A stretch of DNA of 64,000 bases from Theobroma cacao (lineage: Eukaryota; Streptophyta; Magnoliopsida; Malvales; Malvaceae): NCBI RefSeq assembly GCF_000208745.1, contig NC_030851.1:28917213-28981212 (forward strand), written 5' to 3'. Below, piece by piece: positions 24,086-38,018 of this stretch. Positions within the stretch are counted from its first letter, which is position 1. The number at the start of each line of letters is the position of its first letter. The notes beneath the pieces were generated by a model. It saw only the letters and a list, made by a program, of their open reading frames with translations. It did not search any database and was not told the origin of the DNA. The position numbers and the translations under genes are program-made.

Positions 24086-25900
24086 TTTACACTTGGCATA
24101 TTCTTAATGATTGTCTCGGTCAATTTCGCCCACCCCGTTTTGTCCTAAACTTTTTTGATCTTTCTTAACATTTAACTTTTGGCACCTCTTTTTTCTCTTG
24201 GGGCAATTTTTGGGATATGCCCCCAATAAAAAAGGCAGATCGTAAATTTGATCTGGTCCTCAAAATTATTTTCACCTTTTGAACAATTTGCAGAAAAAAA
24301 TTATTCTTAATCAATGAAGTGAAAATTCAATTTCAATTTTTTTTTCAACTTTGTGTAAAGTCAAATTAAAACATAATGCAGGAGACAATTTTATCCCATT
24401 TTTTATTATCCAATTATATAAAAGATGCTGAATAATATTAATTTGGTAATTTTTTTTTATCAAGAATCGAATATTTAAATTATAGGACACATTAATTTTT
24501 TTTTTCTGTACAAAGACCTTGGATCAATGTTGCATTTTTCTCGTATAATAAAGTTTCACTACTTGAACTGTCTTTAATTCAATATAGACTTTGGAGGTTG
24601 AGAACCAAATGTAAGAAAAAATATTCGACTAATAGAGCTTAACGACAATGCCGACAGATAATGAAATAGAGCAGAGTTATATTCAGTTTTTGAGTTGAGC
24701 AAGCAACTTAATGAAAAGCTTAAGAAGGTTGTCAAAGCCAACTATTTTTAGGCAATGGAAGATGAAACTGACTTAAGCTAAGGTGAGTTACCAAAGTCTA
24801 AGATGTATGCAGCTCCACACGACAAGCACACGCATTCAACCAAGTAGAATTCTAAGGTCTGAAAAAATGCAACGATATGAACAAAATAATATAATACTGA
24901 ATGAATGATGACAGCGAAAAAAGCCAGCAACCCACCTTAAAAGTCACCTCCATTTTTTTCTAATATTTCATCGTTTGATGATGAGAGCTTAATGCTTGAC
25001 TCTCATCCATCCATCATTTTCGAGCCATCATGAATTTGTTTGCCAGGTCTTCCCATTTATCTTAGAAGCAATTGTCATTTGGACCTTGCAGAATTAACAA
25101 AATGTATCTAATAATACTATCATTTTCGCACTTTGATTTTGGGTTCATGGATTAACTTTCTCTCCGCTCCAGCCCTTCAGGTTGCTTATTTAATGAGGGA
25201 AATTCCATTTCAATTCCCAAACATTGGATTGGAAACTCTTTAACGGCAAGTAAAAGGAGCCGCATGAGTTTATTGACTTCGACCCTTGAATTTCAGTATG
25301 GAGTTTGGTACTTTCTTCTCTGGTTACTTTAATGAGTTACATGTTCCTTTCATGCCAAAAATAGTTTTTCTATTTGATTGTTAACTTGGGAAAGACTGAT
25401 TCATTTCAAATCAGAATCCGATTATGGAGTCAAGGTGTGGTTAATATTTGGGCTAATGCTTACTGAAGTCAGGGAGCAAGCTTTGATTTGGTTTAAGTTC
25501 ATTTCACTCAAAAAAGTTTTATAGCTTATCTAACAATCAAGGATTCCAAGTTTGGCATAGTAACGGGTGGCTGCATGGTTAAAGTCTAGTTTTGATCCCC
25601 CTCTCTTTTTAACATTGTACAAATGTATTCAAAGAAAAGGAAAAATGAACTAATTTGGGAAGAAAGGAAAAGGCAAAGTTGGAGATAATTAATCTCAACA
25701 TGATCGAAATGTTTGGTTAAAAAAGGGAAAAAAGGACGATAGATGTTACCTTCTCCAAAAACTATTACTACTGCATTTAAGTATGTTTAGCCAGCAATAT
25801 TCATATAGTAATAATGAACATCTAATTTAATATCTAAACTAATTTAATTTGTCCAAGTCATTTGTCTGCCAAATGCTGCTTAATTAAAAAAGAGAGAAAC
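24086..25900. other. Intergenic region
   Basis: AT-rich, no ORF, no clear repeat termini. I recognise nothing specific here. Confidence 0.5.
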
Positions 25901-25905
25901 AGTGG

Positions 25906-28130
25906 AGAGGTTTTTTGTGGGTAGGCATGGAGGAGGAGAAGCAGCTACGGATTGTCAAAGATATGGGTTTCAAGACACAAGGATTCCTGGTCAATCAGAA
26001 GTTGGCGCAGTGGATGAAATTTTTGCATACAATTTTTATGAATAATATCACAAAGGGAGTTTCTTGGGCTGACATTAAAGAGATTTTTGATGAATTCGGG
26101 GTGGTGGTGGATGCTTTTGTGCCAAAGAGTGTGTCTAAGATAAGGTATAGTTTTGCTTTGGTTAGGTTTAAGGAGGAAAATGAGCTGACGTTGGCCATTA
26201 GGGGTAGTACTAGGCTATACATAGCTAGGGGATGATTGTTGGTTAAAAAGGCAGATACAGTGGGGAGACGAATGCTTTTGCCGTTTTTTGATAAACCAAT
26301 GGTAGATCAGGGCCTACTGAAACCTTCAAGGAGGTTATCAAGGATGAACAACCAGTGCATGTTGAAAGTAGGCCTAAGGTGGAACCTCCTGTGAAGGATA
26401 AAGAAAAGGAAGTTATTGGGGCCCTTTGAGATGGTTGCCCAATTGGTGACTTTAAAAAAGGACTCATAATGCAAGGGATTGAGGTTACAGTTCGCCCAAT
26501 GCGGGATTCTAGGAACTGCTGACCTTATGTGATATCAAAGTGTTGATTGATGATTATTTGAATTGCTTTCAACCATGTTTGAGTAATTTAGTGGCCAATG
26601 ATAGAAATTTAGTGCAATAGGAATTTTTTTTGTTGAGTGAAAGTAGAAGATGTTCTGTTACATGTTTGGCATTACAATCTTTTCAAAGCTTTAGGGGATA
26701 AATGGGGTAAATTTGTGAGATTAGATGTTTGTACAATGGCTTTGAGCAAATTTGATTTAGGGTGCATACTTGTTAAAATTAGAAAAGTGAGTTGCATTTC
26801 GGCTTTCACATAATTATGTGTAAGTGATAAGTTGCATAAAATTTGTACCCCAGTATTGGAAGTGCTAAATCCATCGGATTCAGGTGATAATTGGTAACCA
26901 GAGTAAAATGCTATAGGAAGAGAATGTTTGGCTCCAATGATAGGGCACGTTTGGCTGGTGAATGTCGAATCCCAACTACAATTCGAAATTCGAATTCGAA
27001 TTCAAAATCAAGAGCTGGAAGAGGAGGCCAAAGTCTTACAAACATAGTGTGGAGGAATTAGGCATAAATCTGATAATGGTGGCAATTAGAATGATATCTT
27101 GGTCGAAAATACTTTTGCATGATTATCTATAGATTTATAGGAACATGGAGGTTCAAAATTCAAACCTGATTCAGGAGTGTAATGAGATAAGTTTTAAATT
27201 TGTTCATTTTTTAGATGGGGGGGACAAGACAAAGAAGGACTATCGAAATTCAGACAAGGTTGTTCAAATTTGAACACATTAATTGAAAGGTGGTACTAAA
27301 AATAATGTCATTAGGAAGGACTCTTTAAATAGTGTGAATGAACGAGAGAATGTCGAAATGGAATCTTGTGAAAAGAGAGCAGTAAAACTTGAGGATAAGA
27401 ATTCGAATTTGAATAATGAGAAATGCTTGGAAAATAATGTTATTATAGTATATAATGAAGAGAAAGAACTTAATTATGTGGAGTGTTTTTGTCTAGATAA
27501 GAGTCTTTTAAATTTAAGTCCCTTAATATAGAATTTTCGAGTAAATATGAATAGTTGGAAGCGCCAAGGTCTCTTTACAAGGATTCTGCATCGAATACCA
27601 CATGGTTATTTGGTTTAAAATAGGTGGATATGATAATGCAAATACGATATCTAGGTGAGAATGATGCTGGTGAAAAGATAATGGACTTGTTTGCAGCTAA
27701 AAAAGAAAGATGGAACCGAATTAGAGATCATAAATTGCAAGTTATGATTCATGCTAGAGGTAACATTTATGAAGGTGATGCAGAGTTAGGAGATAAGGTG
27801 GAAGATGGAAGTATAATCAAAGACCTAGAAGGAGACCTAGGTGTAAGAAAGGTTGTAACAAAAATAAATTGTCAAACAGTAAAGGAAGTAATGTTTTGTA
27901 GAGCAATAAATGGGCAAAGAAAGTTATTGATCAATTTATACAAGACTTAGATCAATATCTTACTTCTAATACTAATCTGATGAAGGTCAAAATAACATGG
28001 GATGTTAGTAATGTGGTTGGTTTGGCATTTGAGAATTTTTGGAAAAGATTTTATTCAAATGGTGATTGCTATGGACAAGGAAAAGAAAGGTGATCTGGAT
28101 CTTTAAATAGGTCTAGTTTTAATGTGTGGA
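25906..28130 (+). pseudogene. LINE-type ORF1 remnant with RRM domain
   Basis: The first frame (25915-26235) holds an RRM-like fold with RNP2 IFMNNI and RNP1 YSFALVRF, and stops at 26235. The same protein continues in shifting frames: a segment like VTVRPMRDS then LLTLCDIKVLIDDYLNCFQP (about 26480-26590), then VLLHVWHYNLFKALGDKWGKF (about 26650-26715), resembling the DUF4283-like region that follows the RRM in plant LINE ORF1 proteins. Frames at 27283-27531 and 27624-27950 are charged tail pieces. Many stops and frameshifts; no endonuclease or reverse transcriptase domain was seen downstream. A related remnant on the other strand lies at 36885-44500. Confidence 0.6.
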
Positions 28131-29647
28131 TAAGGAAAGTTAATGAAAAAGCTGATCTATTGGCAAAAGCTGGTATTCAAAGGAGAGACATACTTTTTCA
28201 AACATTTGCTTAAAGAGATATGAATAAGATGGAGATAATAAGTGATAAGAGTTTGATGTGGTTTGTGAGTTTTTAAATGGGGATGAATTCGATTTGAAAT
28301 AGAAATATAGGTGAAGGAGTCTAGGAGGTTGGACGATAGGTTGAGAAGTTCCTTTAAATTAAAGAATAGGGTTTCATATTGTTGGGTTGAGTTGAAGTAT
28401 GAGTCGTATTTCTGTGTTGAGTTTTGTAGACAAATCCAAATCAATTTTAAATTGTTTAGTTTATGTTGGAGTAGGAAGTTACTTGCTATATTTAAATAAA
28501 CATGGACTCAGGTGGGGTTTTTGTGGAGATTAAGTTGGTGTGCAAATTGAATTGGTGGGATGACTAAATATTTTTTCTTGATTTATTTGGATAAGGTTGT
28601 ATGTGCGCACTAATTAACTGGTCTGTACAATGCAGATAGTGGTTTGTTTCTCGAATAGCAACTAAAAATAATTTAAAGGGATTTGGACACTTATGTAATG
28701 GAGGTGGGGCGGTGTTTTGAGTTGACTTGAAAGCCTGCTATTGAGATATGCTAAGAGGAATTTAATTGAAGATCGAATATGTTTGGATAGCTAGTGAGTT
28801 AATAGTTTCCATTGAGTACTGCATGAATTTTTCCTTGCTTAGTTAGGTGGGCTTAGGGAAAAGTTTGGTTCATGGGTTTAGTTTGTACCCAGTATCCCCA
28901 AATTGGGTCCATATGTCTTGGGGTTCTAATTTTTATACTTTATTTTCATTTTGTACTCATAAAAGCCATAGTTTTTTTTTACTATGGCAACTAGCAATAA
29001 AATTGCATACCTTTTAAAGAAAAACTTAATTTGTCTAAGTTCATTTATGTAAGGCAATATAAAATGGGTCGCCAATAAGTTTCTAGTTAATATAAAAGGG
29101 AGTGTGTGGTGTGTGTGTGTGTGTGTGTGTAACGATAACTACAAACTAAAAGAGATAAAATGATTTTCAATATAAGGTTATTTTTAATTTACCTTTCTTT
29201 GTATATTTTGTATGTTAGTATATTATCTAAGAAATTCATAGGCATAATCTATTTTTGATAAAAAAAAAGTAAAAATGCTTACTTAGTAGCAATTAATTAG
29301 TGCGTAATTAAAATGGTAATGTTCTCAGAGGTTCACTTGTTCGCACTATTTACAACTTTTTAAATTGAAAGAAATTTTCTAACTTTCAAGACCTTGTTAA
29401 AAACTTACAAAAAACAAAAACCTTCAAGCTAAATAGGTCAAAATTGTTAAATTAAAAAATTATAAAATGATTTTAGAAATCAATTAAATAAAAAAATATA
29501 TTTTTATATTTTTAAATTGAGTTAATCAATATGTATAATTCATAAGATGTAACTATTTAATATTTATAGTCATACTCTTTCTACTCCCCTTTTTTTCTTT
29601 CCTAAAAACTACATCATCTTTCTCTATTTTTTACTCAAAATTCTTCC
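28131..29647. other. Intergenic region with GT microsatellite
   Basis: AT-rich with no recognised gene. A perfect (GT)11 tract lies at 29109-29130. A 95-codon minus-strand frame at 28157-28444 has no recognised domain. Confidence 0.5.
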
Positions 29648-30075
29648 TATTGGAACATGGGTCGAATCAAGTGGATCCAAACTCATTAGTCCCAAGCATA
29701 TCTCCTCCTCTTAATTAGAGTTGCTTTAAAATCCTATTCCTAATAGGATTGTGATATCTGCTATCAAAATAAGTCATATACTTGTAGAAATTAACTCCAG
29801 CAAGAATCCTAATTACACTTGTAATAGATCTCCTAAACTTTCTATTGCTTAATTCTTGGATATACATGTAAAACCCTCGAACTTGGAGTGTGAAAGTTTG
29901 GGGACCACTTTAGTAATTATTCCATAAATAAGAAAATCAAGAAGCATTACAATATTTCATTAAAAAGTAGATCCTTGGAGGTTCTTAAAACAACCATAAA
30001 AAAATTGATCTCAAGAATTCATATTGGAATAGGAGTAAGTAATCCCAAATCTATTTGTTTGCCTTCAAATTGCTA
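29648..30075 (+). repeat. Dispersed LTR-like repeat, copy 1
   Basis: Collinear with 44551-45000: GTCGAATCAAGTGGATCCAA, TTAATTAGAGTTG, TAGATCTCCTAAACT, CTTGGAGTGTGAAAGTTTG, CCTTGGAGGTTC and TTTGTTTGCCTTCAAA appear in the same order and orientation. Copy 2 starts with TGTTGGAATC after a purine run, so both are probably LTRs of one copia-type family. Copy 1 has degraded ends. Confidence 0.55.
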
Positions 30076-31980
30076 TTAAGTCAAAGGTTCGACTTGGATC
30101 CAACAAGTATGGTGGTGTAGTATTTTGAAAACCGTAAAAAGGTGATGCACTAGAACAACGTGGACGTATAGGAGATACGAGGTGGAGTGCTAGGCCTAAA
30201 GGTGTGTTATCAACTAAGAATGAATGTAGAAGTTGGTGCACTATGGACAACTTAGACATAAAGAGACAAGTGGTGGTTGAGTGTTGATCTAAAGGTGCAT
30301 AGGTAGTTAAGATATATAGCTCGGTTTGCTTTCATGAGGGAGTTTATCACAACTCACATGTGAATGGGGGAGATTTATTAAGATTCACATATGAGTACAA
30401 AATCCCACATCACTAAAAAGTGAGATGTAAAAGTGGCATATGTTGGGAAAGAAACATGTAATCATCATTAGCATAGTGAAAATTTAAATCAAATTTTGGT
30501 TATTTAATACAAATAAACCCTAATTTATGGAGTCAAGCCATTATACCTTCAGGCCTTAAAGTCGTAATCACAAGGTTTTCAAGCACAATGATAATCCTCA
30601 ACACCAAGCTTAAGTTGTAACAAACCACAAGCTATCCAATTGTACAATTTATGATAGTAATCCACAAGAGTATATTTTACAAATAATTACAAAAGAGATT
30701 GGTGTCAATTATACTTGCAAAGTCTAGTGCTAGCCAAGGGAGAGGCTTTTAGAGTTCTTTTTTCACTAGGAGAAATGGAAACATAACTAACAACAATGAG
30801 GAATTCCAATCAACAACAAGGGTACAATTTGTGCTGGCTAGGTGTGATATCTCAACTTTCTACTTGTTCACTGATCATCACAAGTATAGGGTTAACTATT
30901 ACTAAAATCATGTTTAAAAGTTGGAATACAATGAATCACCACTCAAAAGAAGAAAAACAAGGTTTGAACACTAGGGTATATAAACTGTTGACCTCTCACA
31001 AGGTTAAGGGCAATAAGTTGACTAACAAGGCTTGGATTCTCTTTTGTTGGTTTCCTCACTAGCCTCTGAAGGTTTTTGTTGTTTGTAGATTGATCGTAGT
31101 AGCCTTTTATGTGCAGCATAAGCCTCATATTTTATAGGCAATTGTGTTAATCCTAACCCCAGTAGGATTTGCACAACTTTACGCTAATAGTAATATTACC
31201 TCATATTGATGCATTAAGTAATGCAAGATGAGGCATTTAATTATTTTAGAACTAACAGTGAGGTGCGAGTGATCACGTTGACTCTTAATGACTAAGAAAA
31301 ATAATTATCTTTAATTGTTTCCTTGGTAAGTGATCAAGATGAGACTATTATTATGAGTCAAACATACAAACTTTTCACACCTTCATTAAGCTTGTATTCG
31401 AATGTGAGTTTCTTAAGAATATGCTGTAATGAAGCAATTTTTTTAAGATTCTCAAGTTATGTGTTTTAGTAACTTTTAAGCCAAGATTTGTATGGTGAAA
31501 GTATGTGACATCCTTTAGTGGGAGTTTCATCATAACATACATGTCATATTGTATATGTTATTCCAACCATATAGAGAGGGTGCTTGAATGGATCGTTGTT
31601 TCATCACTTTGTGAGCCCTGTAGATGTAAGATTTACATTTGTACCATTTGTGACATATAACTATGTCACAAATTGAAGATTAATGTTTCTTAGCATGTAT
31701 CCAAGGGCCATGATTGACATGTCTAAGAAAGCAATCAAGTTTAAGTGGATTGACATGAGTGGCTAATTAAAGAAAGGTTTATTCATTCCACATTTATGTT
31801 TTGTGATTCATTGACTATGCAGTTATGTTGAACTAAGTGTTTGATATAATTATGAACACAAATAAATTAGACGAAAATCAAACTCTATGACATATTTTCA
31901 TATAAAAGATTAGAGATGTTTGGTTTTAATCTGGATAAATAGTTTTGCATTCAAGATGAGATATGTTAGTTTGGTCTTAA
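30076..31980. other. Repeat-derived intergenic sequence, possible copia LTR
   Basis: A purine run GAATGGGGGAGAT near 30363 followed by TTATTAAGATTCACATATGAG looks like a degraded polypurine tract and LTR start (TGTTAAGATTCACATG in intact elements). No end could be fixed. The small frames at 30796-31062 and 30943-31128 show no domain. Confidence 0.3.
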
Positions 31981-33400
31981 CTTTTTTTTTTTTTTAAATG
32001 CAACAAAACTGATTTCATTAGTTCAGTATAAGGATACAAAAAACTACCCTTGTATGGTAGTGATACAGCATAGCACATGTAGGACAAAAAAACCCTTGTC
32101 ATGGCTTGTTTTGCATGTAAAGTAAAATAAGAAATCAAAAAGATAATTGGGTTGCAAATGACATGAAGCTACAGACCTAGAAATAAGAGAATCAATTCCC
32201 TAGGTAAAGCACCAAAGGACTTAACGAGCAAAATAGAGTCATCCCACTATAACCCAATTTCCATGTTCTATTCAGTCGACCAATTTCTTATTACTATCTA
32301 TAATCTCGGAACATCTTGTCATTCATTTAAGGTGCCTCCATGATCAAGAAAATCACTTGTATTAGCGACTTGAAGTGGAACACAATTACAGAGACATAAC
32401 CCAAACCATTTTAGGCTCAACCTATTTTACCACCTATGTAGACTAGCATGGTGGCCCCAAGATAACAATTTACACAGTTAACAAGTAAAAAAGTCATCTT
32501 CTCTTTCCTATACCAAAATCAAATTAAGAAACAATGCCACAAACACCTCAACTTTTTAGAATAGTCCAATTGCCCTCATTACGGTAGCTACCAGCCTGTA
32601 CAAACACCTTTATGGGCAATATAACACTCGCTAGCCTTTTTTTTCCCTTACATGTCCTTTTTTTCCCCCATACATATGTCATGTATGACAAACACCAAGG
32701 CTCGCCTTGAGGCTAATTCGCATACTTATAGCTTTAAATCACATCACGTCAAATCAAATCTTGAGAATACTTAACCATCGGGCGAGAGCCAAAATCAACT
32801 TCAAATGGGCTGTTGTACCCATATTCGACACATATGTGCATATCAAATTCCTAGGGATTTCATATCAATTACACGTATACGCAATTGTCCTATATACCAT
32901 CAAAGTGTGGAAGCATTCATTAGTACTTACTCAAACAAAATAGTAAGGCCGATTATCCGAAATCCTAAATACAGAATAACCAAACATTAACACAGCGCAC
33001 TTGCCTCAGTGCCTATCCAACCATTTAAATTATTGCCAAAGGCTTCAAGCCATTATCTCAATGCGTCATCAATTTTAGTGGACCTAACAATCCCATCTCA
33101 ACTGTCACGGCCAAATGTCGTAAAAGTATATTCCCATTAATATCTCCTTAAGAGCATTTTGCCTCAAAGTCTTCTTAATGGTGGCTTGTCCCTCAAGGTG
33201 GCATCCTCACCCAGACTAAAGCAACACCAGTCAAATTCAAACTCAGAATCCAAGGGTAAGTTGGCTTACTAAGACTTGGGAGTTCGCGTAGCTTATTGCT
33301 TATAATTAGTGCTGTAGCCACAAACCATGAATAAGACTTTACATTAATCCCGACACTCCGTTGAAATATACAAATTTACCTAAGACTCCATGATCTAAGG
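31981..33400 (-). other. Probable 5' leader of a minus-strand gypsy element
   Basis: Lies between a T14 tract (31981-31994) and the PBS at 33401 on the minus strand. No gag or pol motif recognised. Position next to the PBS suggests untranslated leader for the right part; the left part (to about 32550) is unassigned. Confidence 0.3.
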
Positions 33401-33414
33401 GCTCTGATACCAAC
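33401..33414 (-). promoter_or_regulatory. Primer binding site (initiator tRNA-Met type)
   Basis: On the minus strand the LTR end CATGACA is followed by AAG and then TTGGTATCAGAGCC, a perfect match to the usual initiator tRNA-Met primer complement. It fixes the LTR at 33417-36884 as the 5' LTR of a minus-strand element. Confidence 0.85.
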
Positions 33415-33948
33415 TTTGTCATGACTCAAATTCGAGGGTCCATAACTGACACACAAGTCTGACAAGTTAAACTCGCATAAGACCAGAGCAAGCCATAGAA
33501 TTTCCAAACATATTCACATTTCCAAGGATTTCCAATCTCATACATTCATATAATATTTAAATTCAAATACATAAATATTTGCTTGGCACATAGTTCATAC
33601 ACAATATTTAATACATTTCTCACAAAGCCATACATTGGCTGTAATAGTGGGTTCATATCATAAAACCCTTATACACATATAAATGGCATCATCATGCCTA
33701 CACAGATCTCAAATATACATGGTTGGGAAACCAGTACCACCAACAGGAGCTAACATAGTTCTAACTCAACAGAGTGACCAGTGGGATGGAAACCTACCGG
33801 ATGCCAAATGTGTGTTTGTCCAACGATCACACTAGCCACACAATTTCATAGCTTTACTTATCTACACATGGTACAACAAAGGGGTGAGTCATCTAATACT
33901 CAGTGAGGGGGGATGCTAACATAGCATAATAACTCACACAGACGTGCA

Positions 33949-33971
33949 TGTGTGTGTGTGTGTGTGTGTGT
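33949..33971. repeat. TG microsatellite
   Basis: Perfect TG dinucleotide tract of about 23 bp inside the gypsy-type LTR. Confidence 0.95.
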
Positions 33972-35484
33972 ATCTAGCCATCTGTCAAATATAAGCAAAT
34001 ATCACCAAAAGATGAAAGTGTTAGGATCATCCTAATATCCCACGAACACATCTCATCTTATTATACCTTACTGGATTACAACTCAACGATATATCACATT
34101 CATAATTTTCTAAACTCTATGTCACCACATCAGAGCATATCAAATTAATGCTTAACTTTAAAGTTGTCATCAAATTAGGCTCCACATACTCACTCTAGTA
34201 GCCAAGCACAATCACAATATTTAATATCTCTAATTCATTACCTCAAAATGTTCCATCAAATATCAACCATTTTTCAATCATATGTTTCCCATTTTAGAGG
34301 CACATCAATCATCCCTAGAGAGTCTCCATATCGATACATATGTAATTAGGCTTATCCTCAAAGCCTTATCCACATAAACATACATAGTCACACACTAGTT
34401 GCCAAGATATCATAACCATTTAAATCATTTTCATTTGCGCCTATCTAAGACTATGTCTCATCATTCACAAATCAAATCACAATCTTTGAGTGGTTTTCCC
34501 TAGACACAGTCAAATCATGCATGGTGGTCAGCCAAATCAAACTCGGGGCGAAGCCATTGGTAAAGAAAACAAATCACATGGGTGCCAAAACAACGGGCAG
34601 AGAGTCAGATCACACACGTGCCGAAGCAACAAGCGAAGAATTAAATCATCGTTCAAAGTAATCGTTCAACGAACGACATCACTCGCAGTAATCTCAACGA
34701 GTGGCATTAAAGCACTGTAGGCGGGAATCACAAGCAAGACTAACACCACCGTCCATATTTACCATTATCCCTACAAGCACATACATAGTCACAAGGGTTG
34801 GACTCCACTCAACCTCAAATCAAATGAACATACGAAATTCATCCCTCAAACAGAACAGATATCCACAAATCAAGCCATCGTGCATGTGACATTTCATATG
34901 TCCATGTCAAACCATATTCCAAATTCAATGAGCTTCAGTCATCTCTAAGCTCGGTATAATTCTAAGTGCCTTCAAATCTCTAAGGCATCATCAAACGGAA
35001 CAAAATCAATCTACAGGCCCTATGCCTTTAACCCCATATGGGTATTCATCATATTCAATCTTATCAATCATGGCTTAATAGCCTTCTACATAACCTTAAA
35101 TCAACCATAAATACATGGGCATTCATTCATATATCATGTCCATAAGCAATCATGGCATTTCGGCTTCACATACTTAACATCACCTCAATCGTTGTGCTAT
35201 TAACCCAATTACATATCATGCCCATATACCTCATTAGGTAGTCCATTCATCATAATTTGGCACAATCTTTAATCCGTAATTCATATCACACTTTGGGTAG
35301 GCCTTTTGCTCTAGGTTCTACATACCATGGGATTCTAACACAATGCCACCATGTGGCTCACCACAAATCACACCAATATAAATTTCTGATCTCATATAAC
35401 TAATTAGCCTAAGCATCCTCATCTAGTTATACAATATATTTGGTTTATAGCCTCGGCACATCCCTCTAGGTAACATACGTATAC

Positions 35485-35492
<8 letters not shown>

Positions 35493-35516
<24 letters not shown>
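35493..35516. repeat. AC microsatellite
   Basis: Perfect AC dinucleotide tract of about 24 bp inside the gypsy-type LTR. Confidence 0.95.
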
Positions 35517-35523
<7 letters not shown>

Positions 35524-38018
35524 TATATCATCATTCAAGCTAGGCTTAAACATCTAGGCATACACAACACTTAGTACCATGGCAGCGTATATTATTACGC
35601 ATGATGCATCACATGCATTTAATTAAATCCCACTCACTGTGACAAGTTTAGAAGTGTTCCATAGCCAAGCTTCGATTCTTAGCCTCAAACCGTTTTTCAG
35701 TTCACAAATGTGCTCAAATTGCTTAATCTTCCTTTAAATAGATCAAAACATCACAAAACTAATTAAATCCTAACTTTCAAAAAATGCTAGCTTATTTTTC
35801 TAAAATTAACTGAATTCTTAGCAATCCAACATAAAAGCTCATATATCTTTTAATAAAGAGCTAAACCGATACCTTAGAAGTTGGATTGCATAATCTTTAA
35901 CTCCAAATTCACTCCAAATGGCTTCAAGAATCCATTTATGGCTTAAGGTTTCAAATGGGTAAAGAGAAAACGAAAACCATGAAAATCAAGCTTTTTAGGA
36001 GTGAAAATCCTTGCCTTTAACACTTAGAATCCAAGATTTGTTGTTGGAGTTTGAAAGTTTGGAAGGGTACGAAATTTGACAGAAAATGGTGGAAGAACAA
36101 AAAAATAGGAGAAAAATGAGGATATTTTCGAGTTTTAGGGATTTTAAGCCAATTTTAAGCTAATTGGGCAACCTAAGATTGACTATGGAGGGTTTATGGT
36201 CGATCTTGGACTGGAAAGTTTTATGACTCACCCATTTCCCCTTCACAAGTTTGATTATGGAGAGTCTATAGTCGATCTTGGACTAGAATGTTAGTTTTTT
36301 ACTCAATTTTCCTTCACAAGATTGACTATGGAGGGTTTATAGTCAATCCTAAACCAAAAGGTTTTCATTTCTTTTGTTCTTCTTTCCTAAGATCAATTAT
36401 GGAGAGCCTATAGTCGATCTTAAACCAGAATGCATGATTTCCCTTGCTTTTTACCTCACATGATTGATCTTCTATGCATTATAATCGACTTCTTAGGTCC
36501 AAATTTGTAAAAGTTATTCCTTTTAAAGTCTAAACTCATTCTAAATCTCTTTTATAACCTCAAACCATTTATATATGACTCAAATCTTTTACTTAAATAG
36601 TCAAACATAAAATCAAAACTCCAATCTAAGCATTAAACCTTTTGGATTCCTTAAGTATGTTCATAAAAGTTTTGCCTAAGTATCATAAGGCATACTTTCT
36701 ACACTTAACGCATCCATAAATCATCAAAAAAATCTCTAAATGTACAACAAATTTCAAGATTATTCTCTCTACACATAATAGTTCATGTACATACTCCACA
36801 AGCATACACATCGGGGTTCAAATTTACTTTTCAATAACTTAACCCATATCGCGCATAAGCCATGTCAAAATCAGGGGTGTTACAAATTACTTCGTCATTT
36901 TCTTCTCTGAAGGTCAATCCTATCTCTTACTCAGCTCACAAATTTCCTCAACCTCTTTCTTGATCATTGTATTTATCTTTTTAATATCAAAATCTGAAAT
37001 TGACCCTTTCTCTTAACGCTCTGTTTTCGTGACGTTTTCACCTAATTCGACCTCAATTTGTTCCTTAAGCCTTTTTCTTCTACTGCTCTTGGATCTTGTT
37101 CTCGATGACTATAGAGGCTTTTTTCCTTAGGAATTGTTTTGCCATTTTTTATTTTTTCCCCTCTTCTCACTATTTTGGACCTTTTGTTCTTTAAGAGAAA
37201 AAAATTCTAATTTGACACTTTTCCCTCACACTTTTTCTCATTTTGGGCATGACCTCCTACAGATTGATTACTTTTATTTATATCATCTTTTTTTAATCTC
37301 TCATCAATTACCTGTCCTACCTTTAAGGCCTCTTTCCTCTTTTCTTCCTTTTATTGACCCGATTCCTTACCTATTTCCTTTTTCTTATTTTCCATTAGTG
37401 TTTCATCTTCCTTTGTCAAACTATCATTCTCTTCCTTGAGCCTATATTCCTCTTCTCCTCATAGTAGCTCACTTGAATCTTTCATTATCACTTTAGTATT
37501 TTTGTTGAGTCCTTTGCCATCTTCTCACCCGAATCTTGTATTTCCCCTTATGGGAAATTTGCTTTCTCTAAATCTCCCTCTTCTTTGACCTAAAAATCAT
37601 CAAGTTCAATATCTTTTAAGGGTATTTCCCTTACCTCATCTTGAAGACTCTCCAAACCAAGCCCAAACTCTTCACCATTTATTTTTTCCATGTCTAGGCC
37701 TAATTCATTATCCATATTCTCTTTAAATTCTCTTGTTAGACCTTCTTCACTAAAGCTTGTTCCAACTTCCTCTTGGCTTGTTTTCTTACTTCATATCAGC
37801 CTCACTGTTTTATTCTTCTCTCTGTTAAGTACACTAGTCCTATCCACATTATTTTTTTCTTAGTTTCTTCTGCTTTTTGACAAATGGTACAAACCTCTAT
37901 TTTCTTTTGCTTTAGTAGAATGTCACCATTAAATCTCCCTCTTTTTGTTGTGTTGAGTTTGCCTTTCTTCTTTTTCTCTATTTTTTTTCTCCCTAAAACT
38001 AGCTTTTTTTCACCTATT

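Larger units (their letters stand above)
33417..36884 (-). mobile_element. Gypsy-type 5' LTR (3468 bp)
   Basis: On the minus strand it starts TGTAACACCCCTGATTTTGA and ends GAGTCATGACA next to the PBS. Long LTRs with these ends and this primer are typical of Tekay/Del-like chromoviruses, although no pol is present to prove it. The part nearest the LTR start (36165-36480) has paired motifs GATTGACTATGGAGG...CTATAGTCGATCTT in at least four sets. It contains microsatellites (TG) at 33949-33971 and (AC) at 35493-35516. The right flank is LINE-type sequence; the internal region on the left is truncated. Confidence 0.75.

Noticed and set aside
25560..25615. Possible SINE promoter (GGTGGCTGCATGGTTAAAG then TTTTGATCCCC)
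   Set aside because: The spacing between A- and B-box-like parts is too short for a tRNA-derived SINE, and no tail or target duplication is visible.
30085..30105. AAGGTTCGACTTGGATCC as a tRNA B box
   Set aside because: No cloverleaf can be built around it; no acceptor stem or A box.
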